Below are positions 53,485 to 62,730 of a DNA stretch of 62,730 nucleotides, piece by piece. The notes beneath the pieces were generated by a model that was not told the DNA's origin, ran no database searches, and saw only the letters and a list, made by a program, of their open reading frames with translations. The stretch's first letter is position 1; each line of letters starts with the position of its first letter. The position numbers and the translations under genes are program-made. The stretch spans positions 1 through 62,730 of the forward strand of contig CAMLFH010000027.1 of the NCBI GenBank assembly GCA_946479285.1, in the 5' to 3' direction. The DNA is from an uncultured Flavobacteriales bacterium (GTDB lineage: Bacteria; Bacteroidota; Bacteroidia; Flavobacteriales; Crocinitomicaceae).

Positions 53485-56103
53485 CTATTTAATCAAATTA
53501 ATGAGACCATTCCAAATATACTTTTTATCGGAGATCAAGTCTTTTGTTCGAATCACCCAGGTATAAGATCCCTGAGGAACAGGCGTACCGTTATAAGTAC
53601 CATCCCATCCAGCATCTACATCATGTGATTCCCAAATAAGTTCTCCCCATCTGTTGTAAACCTGAAGATCAAAATCATATACATCAACTCCATCAATGTG
53701 AATTCTCCATGTTTGGTTGAACTCATCTCCATCCGGAGTGAATGTGTTTGGAGCGTAAATGATTACTTCCGGTAAAACGACCACTTCTTTAGTTATTGTA
53801 TCCTTACAACCCAGATAGGATGTAGCAATTAAAGTTACATAGTAAGTTCCGGTCTGGCCATCAGGATACATGACCGTTTGATCATCATTTGTAGATGAGT
53901 TAGGTGATGCTCCGGGGAAGGACCACTCATAGGTATCTGCATATAAAGAGTACTCTGTAAACAATACTTGTGTATTAAACATCGTGATCGGATCCGGACT
54001 CCATTTGAAATCTGCAACCGGAGTCTGCATAACCAGCAAAGTATCTGAAAACGTTGTAGAATCTATACATCCGTCGGGGGAAGTAATGATTAATTGTACG
54101 TTGTAAGTACCATTCATTGTTGAAGAAGTAACCAACGAATCTACATCCATAAATTCATCTCCGTTACTGATTCTCCAGATAGAACTCATTGTATTCAATG
54201 AATCCGGATTGTACAATGTAAATACTGCTGGCTCACACTGAACAGGCTTATCAATTAAAATCTGGGGAACAGGAACAGGAAGTGCATTGATTATGCCTGA
54301 TACTGTAATTGGTGTTGTTTCACAAGCATCATTAATTGTTACGCTATAAGTAGTTGTAACTAATGGCGAAGCATTTAATTGACTTTCGGAACCTGAATCT
54401 GTTTGACCGGTTGACCACGTAAATGTGAATGGTGCCCCGATTCCTCCGGAAGCAGTAACCATTAAGGAATCTTCATATCCCGGACAAGTAAATGCATCCG
54501 GAGACATAATTGCAGAAAGAGGAGGACGAACCGTTACGTAAATTGAATCTCTGTTTGACCAACATCCCAGGTCGCTTTCAGCCTGAACCGGATAATATCC
54601 GTTTACCGTAGGATTTACGGTAGTTGCTGAAACCAAAGAAGGACTGTGATCCCAATGATAAGAATATGTTGATCCACCAATAGCAGAAGCCCACATAGAA
54701 GCCGTACCATTTTCACAAATCAAGGTGTCATTTGAAACAGACATTACAATGGAAGGTGGATTCGTCAATGTTGTTGTTGTACATTTCTGACAGCCAAGTG
54801 TATTTCTGGCACAAACAGTATATTGTCCGGCAGCAAATCCTGTCATCGTGTTCGATGGACCCCAAGTGGTTCCGTTATTGAAGCTGTACTCACTTGCTCC
54901 CACACTCGTAATTGTAATTGAACCATCCGATGACCCATTACAAACCGGATTTGTAGGTGCTGCTGTAATTTGTAATTGTGAAACCGTAACTACCACAGTA
55001 TCTCTGATAATACCGCAGATCGTACTTGTTTCTCTTAGTACAAATTTATAAACTCCCGGTTGATTCACTGTAACAGTAGGATTCATTGAACTAAAGTTCG
55101 GAGAGAAAGATGCTGTTGCAGCGGGTGTCATACCCGGTGGTACAATTGCCTGCCAGTTTGCCGTATTTGTTGGACTTCCAACGCTTCCTGACAAAAGGAT
55201 CGGCTGCCCCAAACAAACTGTTTGATTGGGTCCTGCATTTGGTGCAGGAGGATTCACAACTGTAATTGTAAACGTAGCTGTATCCTGAAGAATGGGATTC
55301 GTAGTAAGATCTTGTACGGCAACTGTATAAGTTGTTGTAACTGTTGGGTTCACTGTTGTTGTTCCGGCAGTAGGATTAGCAACCCCTGTTGTGGTCAACC
55401 ACTGGAATGTTGGATTAGTGTATCCGGGAGTCGCAATAGTAACTGATGTTGAGTTACCCAAACAAATTGTCTGATCTGCTGCAGAAACACCACAAACAAC
55501 TTGTGCCGAACCAAAGAAGTTCAAATTCACATTTTGATTGGTGAAACTATAGTTGGACAAACACAAAATGAATGACTGACCTGCAGTTACATTTAATGGC
55601 GGCTGGTAACTTGTATTAGAAGCTCCCGGAGGATAATTCCCCGGTGTAGACATTCCGGTATTTCCGTTACACATCCCGTTCCAGTTACAAGCAACCGGAG
55701 GCAACGTATTTCCATTGATTCCTGCACAACCGTCTGTAGTACTTGTTGGACTATCTGCCCACATAATCCAATCGAAACAACCGCTTCCTGAAGGAGTTCC
55801 ATTAGCATTCAAGCCGATCAATGACCACTGAAGTGTTCCTGAGGTAACAATATTGATTGTAATAAATGTTGAAACTGTTTCACCGGACAACAAACATCCG
55901 CTGTTTCCATTTTGAGGGTTCGTACTTGGATTCGAAATCGTACCGGAACCAAAATCGGGAGTGTTGTAAGCAGGTTGCTGACCAACGATCGGAAACTGCG
56001 GTGTAGAACAACCCGGAACTGCTAAATTACAATTTACAGGTAATTGTTGAGCCCAAACTCCAAATGAACAGAACAATAATAATGAGTATAGAAGTGCTTT
56101 CAT
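53485..56103 (-). CDS. Type IX secreted surface protein with PKD/Ig-like repeats and gliding-type (CHU_C, type B) C-terminus
   Basis: 872 residues. A signal peptide (MKALLYSLLLFCSFGVWAQ) precedes a T/S/P/N/G-rich N-terminal domain with Cys pairs. Several PKD/Ig-like repeats follow, seen as the recurring TPGYTNPTFQWLTTTGVANP, FNNGTTWGPSNTMTGFAAGQY, TYSYHWDHSPSL, PDGCIDSTTFSDTLLV and YEWSFPGASPNSSTND patterns. The last about 95 residues are a type B sorting domain (IYAPNTFTPDGDEFNQTWRI, VYNRWGELIWESHDVDAGWDG, VPQGSYTWVIRTKD). Exported to the surface; an adhesin or extracellular-matrix role is inferred. It follows the small secreted gene by six bases on the same strand. Confidence 0.92.
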   Translation of the reverse strand: MKALLYSLLLFCSFGVWAQQLPVNCNLAVPGCSTPQFPIVGQQPAYNTPDFGSGTISNPSTNPQNGNSGCLLSGETVSTFITINIVTSGTLQWSLIGLNANGTPSGSGCFDWIMWADSPTSTTDGCAGINGNTLPPVACNWNGMCNGNTGMSTPGNYPPGASNTSYQPPLNVTAGQSFILCLSNYSFTNQNVNLNFFGSAQVVCGVSAADQTICLGNSTSVTIATPGYTNPTFQWLTTTGVANPTAGTTTVNPTVTTTYTVAVQDLTTNPILQDTATFTITVVNPPAPNAGPNQTVCLGQPILLSGSVGSPTNTANWQAIVPPGMTPAATASFSPNFSSMNPTVTVNQPGVYKFVLRETSTICGIIRDTVVVTVSQLQITAAPTNPVCNGSSDGSITITSVGASEYSFNNGTTWGPSNTMTGFAAGQYTVCARNTLGCQKCTTTTLTNPPSIVMSVSNDTLICENGTASMWASAIGGSTYSYHWDHSPSLVSATTVNPTVNGYYPVQAESDLGCWSNRDSIYVTVRPPLSAIMSPDAFTCPGYEDSLMVTASGGIGAPFTFTWSTGQTDSGSESQLNASPLVTTTYSVTINDACETTPITVSGIINALPVPVPQILIDKPVQCEPAVFTLYNPDSLNTMSSIWRISNGDEFMDVDSLVTSSTMNGTYNVQLIITSPDGCIDSTTFSDTLLVMQTPVADFKWSPDPITMFNTQVLFTEYSLYADTYEWSFPGASPNSSTNDDQTVMYPDGQTGTYYVTLIATSYLGCKDTITKEVVVLPEVIIYAPNTFTPDGDEFNQTWRIHIDGVDVYDFDLQVYNRWGELIWESHDVDAGWDGTYNGTPVPQGSYTWVIRTKDLISDKKYIWNGLINLIK

Positions 56104-56109
56104 CGGAAT

Positions 56110-56472
56110 TTAGTTTTCAGGACAATTAGTAAATGGATACTTATCAATCGGATCTACTCCTTGTAATCCTATTTGAAGACAGCTGAAAGAGGAAGCATAA
56201 CTTCCCATCCATGATGCAAATTCAGTTGCTGTAAAAGAACTGATGTCTTTTGTGATTAAAAATAATCTGTGAGTTGGAATATCAACCCGAACTACGCTAA
56301 CATAAGGTATGGTACGCAATTGATTCTCCAATGTCGTTAAATCACTTTGATTACTGACATTCACCATGCATTGAGCAAAAAAAGCAGGTGTATTAGTTTG
56401 AGAGCCAGATGTTTGAGCAGCTGCCCAAAACGTCCCCATTGCAAAAAATAAACCTAGTATTAAATTCTTCAT
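56110..56472 (-). CDS. Small secreted protein upstream of the CHU_C-type protein
   Basis: 120 residues. Signal peptide MKNLILGLFFAMGTFWAAAQ, then FFAQCMVNVSNQSDLTTLENQLRTIPYVSVVRVDIPTHRLFLIT, which suggests a beta-alpha-beta ferredoxin-like (HMA-like) fold with one helix between strands, but without the CxxC metal motif. Two further Cys (SSFSCLQIG and NCPEN) may form a disulphide. It heads a two-gene unit with the surface protein six bases on. Function unknown. Confidence 0.7.
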   Translation of the reverse strand: MKNLILGLFFAMGTFWAAAQTSGSQTNTPAFFAQCMVNVSNQSDLTTLENQLRTIPYVSVVRVDIPTHRLFLITKDISSFTATEFASWMGSYASSFSCLQIGLQGVDPIDKYPFTNCPEN

Positions 56473-56698
56473 AATTAGTGCTTTGATTTCTAAACGGTTT
56501 CAAAACAATTTGGTTGCTTTGAATTCATAAAAAAATACCGCTTTTAAACGTTTTGTTAAAAATTGGATCATTTAATGGAAATCAACTTGATTTTTCACTT
56601 GTTTAACTAAATCTTAAAGTCACAATTTCCGGGTAGGAATTTAAGAATCTTTTGTGATAGTGAGATTCAAATTATCCCAAAGTACATTCTGAAGAAAC

Positions 56699-56733
56699 AA
56701 AAAAGGAGTCTACCATGGCAGACTCCTTTTTTT
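56699..56733 (-). terminator. Rho-independent terminator after enolase
   Basis: AAAAGGAGTCT (56701-56711) pairs with AGACTCCTTTT (56720-56730), loop ACCATGGC, with A/T tails on both sides. It lies about 27 bases past the enolase stop; the 287-base gap to the next gene holds nothing else that I recognise. Confidence 0.85.
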
Positions 56734-56759
56734 AATATATCGTTTGGGTTACTTAAAGA

Positions 56760-59214
<2,455 letters not shown>

Positions 59215-59231
59215 ATACTAAAATGTTTTTG

Positions 59232-59239
59232 CAAAATTA
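59232..59239 (-). promoter_or_regulatory. Bacteroidetal -7 box for carA
   Basis: TAATTTTG is an exact TAnnTTTG match, 17 bases before the ATG at 59214. It is separated from the ribosomal genes by a terminator. Confidence 0.45.
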
Positions 59240-59277
59240 GGATTTCTATTTCAACTTCAAAAGGTATAGTTCATAAA

Positions 59278-59312
59278 AAAGGGTATCCGTTAATAACTGG
59301 ATACCCTTTTCT
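59278..59312 (-). terminator. Rho-independent terminator after rplQ
   Basis: GGGTATCC (59281-59288) pairs with GGATACCC (59299-59306), with A-runs and T-runs on each side. It follows the L17 stop by about 20 bases on the minus strand. Confidence 0.85.
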
Positions 59313-59333
59313 TATCATTAAAGAAGTTTTAGA

Positions 59334-59927
59334 TTACTCTTCATCTTTCTTTTCTTCTTCGGTTGCATCTGCTTCAGGAGCTGCTTCTTCCGTTGCTGGC
59401 TCTTCTGCTTTTACTTCCTCAACTACTTCTGCTTCCGGAGTTTCGTCAACAACTACTGCTTCTTCAACTACTTCTGCAGCAGGAGCCGCGTCAGCTTTCT
59501 TAGTTGCAGTTGATCCACCACGACGAGAACGACGTGTTGTAGTTTTCTTCTCTCCTGAAGTATAGATTTCATTGAAATCAACCAACTCGATCAAACACAT
59601 TTCCGCGTTATCTCCCAAACGGTAACCTGTGCGGATGATACGAGTGTATCCTCCCGGACGGTCAGCAATTTTCGGAGCAATCGTACGGAACAATTCAGTA
59701 ACCGCTTCTTTACTTTTCAAGTAAGAGAAAGTTGTACGACGGTTGTGAGTTGTATCGTCTTTTGATTTTGTTAAAATCGGCTCTACATAAACACGCAAAG
59801 CTTTTGCTTTAGCGATTGTTGTAGAGATTTTTTTGTGCTCGATCAATGAACAAGCCATGTTAGATAACATTGCTGCTCTGTGAGCAGTCTTTCTACTTAA
59901 ATGATTAAATTTTTTACCGTGTCTCAT
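59334..59927 (-). CDS. rplQ: 50S ribosomal protein L17 with long acidic C-terminal extension
   Basis: 197 residues. Residues 1-120 are a normal L17 ([58 protein letters not shown]). About residue 120 onwards is a tail: a basic patch ([12 protein letters not shown]) and then some 65 residues rich in Glu, Ala and Val, ending EEEKKDEE. Bacterial L17 is usually about 115-140 residues, and an acidic Ala/Glu tail is seen in several Bacteroidota. It is downstream of rpoA. Confidence 0.96.
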   Translation of the reverse strand: MRHGKKFNHLSRKTAHRAAMLSNMACSLIEHKKISTTIAKAKALRVYVEPILTKSKDDTTHNRRTTFSYLKSKEAVTELFRTIAPKIADRPGGYTRIIRTGYRLGDNAEMCLIELVDFNEIYTSGEKKTTTRRSRRGGSTATKKADAAPAAEVVEEAVVVDETPEAEVVEEVKAEEPATEEAAPEADATEEEKKDEE

Positions 59928-60018
59928 TTTTTTTGAATTTCGTAAGTAACGGTTAACTGAGCTTTTATCGCATCATCTCAGCCACCTATTACGACATTAT
60001 TACTTTTTATTTGCGATA

Positions 60019-61011
60019 CTAGTCTTTATCCAGTTTGTATTTAGCAACGTTCATTCCGAAATTCAATCCTTTAGAATCTACTAAGTCTTCCAACTCAGTT
60101 AAGGATTTCTTTCCGAAATTACGGAACTTCAATAAGTCATTCTTGTTGTAAGAAACAAGATCACCCAATGTTTCAACGTCTGCAGCTTTCAAACAGTTTA
60201 GTGCACGAACTGAAAGGTCCATATCTACTAATTTTGTTTTCAACAATTGACGCATGTGCAATGATGTCTCATCAAACTCTTCTGTTTCAGATTTTACTTC
60301 ACTATCTAAAGTGATACGCTCATCTGAGAACAACATAAAGTGGTGGATCAAGATTTTTGCAGCTTCTTTCAAAGCATCTTTCGGATGAATTGAACCATCT
60401 GTAGTCAATTCCAAAACCAATTTCTCGTAATCCGTTTTTTGCTCTACACGGTAGTTTTCAACTGTGAATTTCACGTTTACAACCGGTGTAAAAATAGAGT
60501 CAATAAAAATTGTTCCAAACGGCGAGTTCCCTGTTTTGTTTTCCTCAGCAGGAAGGTAACCACGTCCTTTAATGATTGTCAGTTCCATCTCCAATTTAAC
60601 AGAGCTTTCCATGTTACAAATCACCAAATCCGGGTTTAACACCTGGAATCCGGAAGTAAATTTACCTAAATCACCTGCAGTCAATTTATCTTGTCCGGAA
60701 ATAGAAACAACAACTGTTTCATTATCCGTTCCTTCAATTTGCTGTTTGAATCGAACTTGTTTCAAGTTCAATACGATTTCAGTAACGTCTTCAACAACAC
60801 CTTTCAACGTTGCGAACTCGTGGTCTACACCTTCGATACGAACTGAAGAAATAGCGTAACCTTCCAATGAAGAAAGTAAGATACGACGCAATGCGTTTCC
60901 TACTGTGATTCCATATCCTGGCTCAAGCGGACGGAACTCAAATTGTCCTTTACGCTCGTCCGACTGGATCATAATTACCTTGTCAGGCTTTTGAAAATCT
61001 AAAATTGCCAT
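60019..61011 (-). CDS. rpoA: DNA-directed RNA polymerase alpha subunit
   Basis: 330 residues. N-terminal assembly domain ([62 protein letters not shown]) and C-terminal alphaCTD (about 250-330: [39 protein letters not shown]). It lies between rpsD and rplQ, the standard order. A terminator-like hairpin lies upstream at 61111-61140, so separate control of rpoA is possible. Confidence 0.98.
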   Translation of the reverse strand: MAILDFQKPDKVIMIQSDERKGQFEFRPLEPGYGITVGNALRRILLSSLEGYAISSVRIEGVDHEFATLKGVVEDVTEIVLNLKQVRFKQQIEGTDNETVVVSISGQDKLTAGDLGKFTSGFQVLNPDLVICNMESSVKLEMELTIIKGRGYLPAEENKTGNSPFGTIFIDSIFTPVVNVKFTVENYRVEQKTDYEKLVLELTTDGSIHPKDALKEAAKILIHHFMLFSDERITLDSEVKSETEEFDETSLHMRQLLKTKLVDMDLSVRALNCLKAADVETLGDLVSYNKNDLLKFRNFGKKSLTELEDLVDSKGLNFGMNVAKYKLDKD

Positions 61012-61110
61012 TTTTTGTTCTTCTTTTTTAATTGTCTTGCAGTTGCGCGGTTGACCGATTGAAGAAAGTCAGTCGAACCCTTTAGCTGCAATTCAATGAT
61101 TAATATAATC

Positions 61111-61140
61111 TTAAAAAGGAGCCTGACAAAGCAGGCTCCA
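61111..61140 (-). terminator. Terminator-like hairpin between rpsD and rpoA
   Basis: On the minus strand GGAGCCTG (61139-61132) pairs with CAGGCTCC (61125-61118) with a 6-base loop, followed by TTTTT. It is 35-45 bases past the rpsD stop, inside the usual S13-S11-S4-alpha operon. Confidence 0.65.
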
Positions 61141-61173
61141 ATATTTTGAATCCGTATGCACGGAATCGGCTTA

Positions 61174-61785
61174 TTACTTAGAGTACAATTCGACGATTAA
61201 TTGTTCCTTGATGTTCTCAGGAATCATTTCACGGGAAGGAGTACTTAGTACTTTTCCTGTTTTTGAAGCTGAATCCCAATCCAACCAATCGTAACGTTTG
61301 TTTGTAGACGCAGTCAAAGCAGAAGTAATAGCTTCTAATGATTTTGACTTTTCACGAACACTAACAGCATCACCGATCTTTAATGTATAAGAAGGAATGT
61401 TTACCACTTCTCCGTTTACAACGATGTGTCTGTGAGTAACCAACTGACGAGCAGCACGACGAGAAGGAGCAATTCCTAAACGGTATACTGTGTTGTCTAA
61501 ACGTGCTTCGCACAATTGCAACAATACTTCACCTGTAATACCTTTCATGCGAGATGCTTTCTTGAACAGGTTGGAGAATTGTTTCTCAAGGATACCGTAA
61601 GTATACTTTGCTTTTTGTTTTTCACCAAGTTGGATAGCGTACTCTGACTGCTTTCCTCCACGGCGCTTGTTTGGTCCATGTTGTCCTGGTCCGTATTGTC
61701 TTTTGTCCAGAGATTTATCCGGACCGAAAATTGGGTCGCGGAAACGACGAGCAATTTTCGATGTTGGGCCTGTATATCTTGCCAT
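61174..61785 (-). CDS. rpsD: 30S ribosomal protein S4
   Basis: 203 residues. [69 protein letters not shown] (S4 RNA-binding domain) and [20 protein letters not shown] are canonical. S4 begins 30S assembly and is often a translational repressor of this operon. It lies 83 bases downstream of rpsK. Confidence 0.98.
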   Translation of the reverse strand: MARYTGPTSKIARRFRDPIFGPDKSLDKRQYGPGQHGPNKRRGGKQSEYAIQLGEKQKAKYTYGILEKQFSNLFKKASRMKGITGEVLLQLCEARLDNTVYRLGIAPSRRAARQLVTHRHIVVNGEVVNIPSYTLKIGDAVSVREKSKSLEAITSALTASTNKRYDWLDWDSASKTGKVLSTPSREMIPENIKEQLIVELYSK

Positions 61786-61868
61786 ACTATAAAATGTGAA
61801 AAGGGGGATTATGAATTAAGGCTTTTCCTTCGATAATCAATTTCCCCTTAAGATTTAAATTACTATTA

Positions 61869-62255
61869 TTAAACGCGACGTCTTTTTGGAGGACGACAAC
61901 CATTGTGCGGAAGTGGAGTCACGTCAATGATCTCAACTACTTCGATACCAAAGTTGTGAATTGCACGAATTGCTGATTCACGACCAGCTCCTGGTCCTTT
62001 CACAAATACGCGCACTCTACGTAATCCGAAGTCATGTGCTTCTTTAGATGCATCCTCAGCAGCAACTTGTGCAGCATACGGAGTGTTCTTTTTAGAACCT
62101 TTGAAGCCCATTTTTCCAGCCGATGACCAGGAAATAACCTGACCAGCGTTGTTCGTCAAAGAAATAATCACATTGTTGAAGGTAGCTTGAATATGCGCTT
62201 CACCCGATGCGTCTACTTTGACTTGTTTCTTCTTCTTTTGATTTGCTTTTGCCAT
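61869..62255 (-). CDS. rpsK: 30S ribosomal protein S11
   Basis: 128 residues. [54 protein letters not shown] and [20 protein letters not shown] are canonical. It is nine bases downstream of rpsM in the S13-S11-S4-alpha order. Confidence 0.98.
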   Translation of the reverse strand: MAKANQKKKKQVKVDASGEAHIQATFNNVIISLTNNAGQVISWSSAGKMGFKGSKKNTPYAAQVAAEDASKEAHDFGLRRVRVFVKGPGAGRESAIRAIHNFGIEVVEIIDVTPLPHNGCRPPKRRRV

Positions 62256-62264
62256 TTCTAACTA

Positions 62265-62639
62265 TTATTTAGTCGCTTTTTTCTTGTTAGCAACTGTTTT
62301 TCTTCTACCTTTTCTAGTACGAGAGTTGTTTTTCGTACGCTGACCTCTCAATGGAAGACCTGCACGGTGACGAATTCCACGTGTACATCCGATGTCCATC
62401 AAACGTTTAATGTTCAATTGGATCTCAGAACGCAACTGTCCTTCTGTCTTAATCTCAGAAATAGATGTACGAATCAAAGCAATCTGATCGTCATTCCAAT
62501 CTTGTACTTTGATATTCTCATCAATTCCGTTTGATGTTAACACTTTACTAGCCGTGCTGCGGCCAATTCCAAAGATGTACGTCAAACCGATTACACCTCT
62601 CTTGTTTTTTGGTAGATCAATACCTGCGATACGTGCCAT
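62265..62639 (-). CDS. rpsM: 30S ribosomal protein S13
   Basis: 124 residues. [56 protein letters not shown] are canonical. It starts two bases after the stop of L36 and is followed by S11. Confidence 0.98.
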   Translation of the reverse strand: MARIAGIDLPKNKRGVIGLTYIFGIGRSTASKVLTSNGIDENIKVQDWNDDQIALIRTSISEIKTEGQLRSEIQLNIKRLMDIGCTRGIRHRAGLPLRGQRTKNNSRTRKGRRKTVANKKKATK

Positions 62640-62641
62640 AA

Positions 62642-62730
62642 TTACCCTTGTCTTTGTTTTAGTTTAGGATTCTTCTTGTTAATCACGTAAACTCTTCCTT
62701 TTCTCTTAACGATTTTGCAATCTACAGATC
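62642..62730 (-). CDS. rpmJ: 50S ribosomal protein L36 (5' end outside window)
   Basis: The last 29 codons are visible, ending [14 protein letters not shown] with TAA at 62644-62642; the residue run [15 protein letters not shown] matches L36 with its Cys in the zinc-ribbon region. The start lies to the right of the window. It precedes rpsM by two bases. Confidence 0.95.
   Translation of the reverse strand, partial: SVDCKIVKRKGRVYVINKKNPKLKQRQG

Overview
The window looks like a chromosomal segment from a Bacteroidota bacterium, most likely a flavobacterium of the Fluviicola/Crocinitomicaceae type. This is inferred from several signs: type IX secretion C-terminal domains, a gliding-motility (CHU_C-like) C-terminal domain, TonB-dependent receptors with a carboxypeptidase-regulatory N-terminus, a DUF4783 and a DUF4403 protein, bacteroidetal TAnnTTTG promoter boxes with few Shine-Dalgarno sites, and the order S13-S11-S4-RpoA-L17-CarA-enolase. 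I saw no tRNA, rRNA, CRISPR array, insertion sequence or prophage.

Layout. 1-6374 (minus): an outer-membrane TonB-dependent receptor followed by a large exported partner that runs off the left edge. 6592-15484: a phosphopantetheinyl transferase overlapping an archaeal-type GGGP synthase, a secreted M43 metalloprotease, a conserved small protein, a degenerate DEAD-box-like protein, a small membrane protein, a 7TMR-DISM/SpoIIE phosphatase, nadC and a DUF4783 protein. 15659-16132: rlmH.

16136-39717: a surface-glycan locus of about 20 genes. It holds seven glycosyltransferases, three methyltransferases, a PglK/MsbA-type ABC flippase, two sugar epimerases/dehydratases, a dTDP-3-acetamido-3,6-dideoxyhexose module (ketoisomerase, acetyltransferase, aminotransferase), a WbpG-like sugar amidotransferase, an AsnB-type amidotransferase, two large unclassified membrane proteins and a membrane-anchored beta-propeller-like protein. 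The left arm (16136-27057) is one plus-strand run with overlapping genes, the middle (27054-31800) is a minus-strand cassette, and the right arm (31967-39717) is plus again. The parts suggest a lipid-linked glycan carrying amidated and N-acetylated deoxysugars that is flipped by the ABC protein. Initiating phosphoglycosyltransferase, rmlA and rmlB are not in the window.

39752-49911: small soluble proteins (double SRPBCC, YcxB-like, VOC, GNAT), an SDR/AraC gene pair behind a 22-bp tandem direct repeat, a secreted GldM-C-terminus-like protein, rdgB, monomeric isocitrate dehydrogenase, two tiny paralogous lipoproteins and a DUF4403 lipoprotein. 50008-56472: an OmpA-like protein, a long-form urocanate hydratase, and a T9SS/gliding-type surface protein preceded by a small secreted partner. 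56760-62730 (minus): enolase, carA, rplQ, rpoA, rpsD, rpsK, rpsM and the end of rpmJ.

Three genes of 57 or fewer residues or cut by the edge were found by direct translation: the Cys-tailed peptide at 37458-37628, the lipoprotein at 48282-48455 and partial rpmJ.
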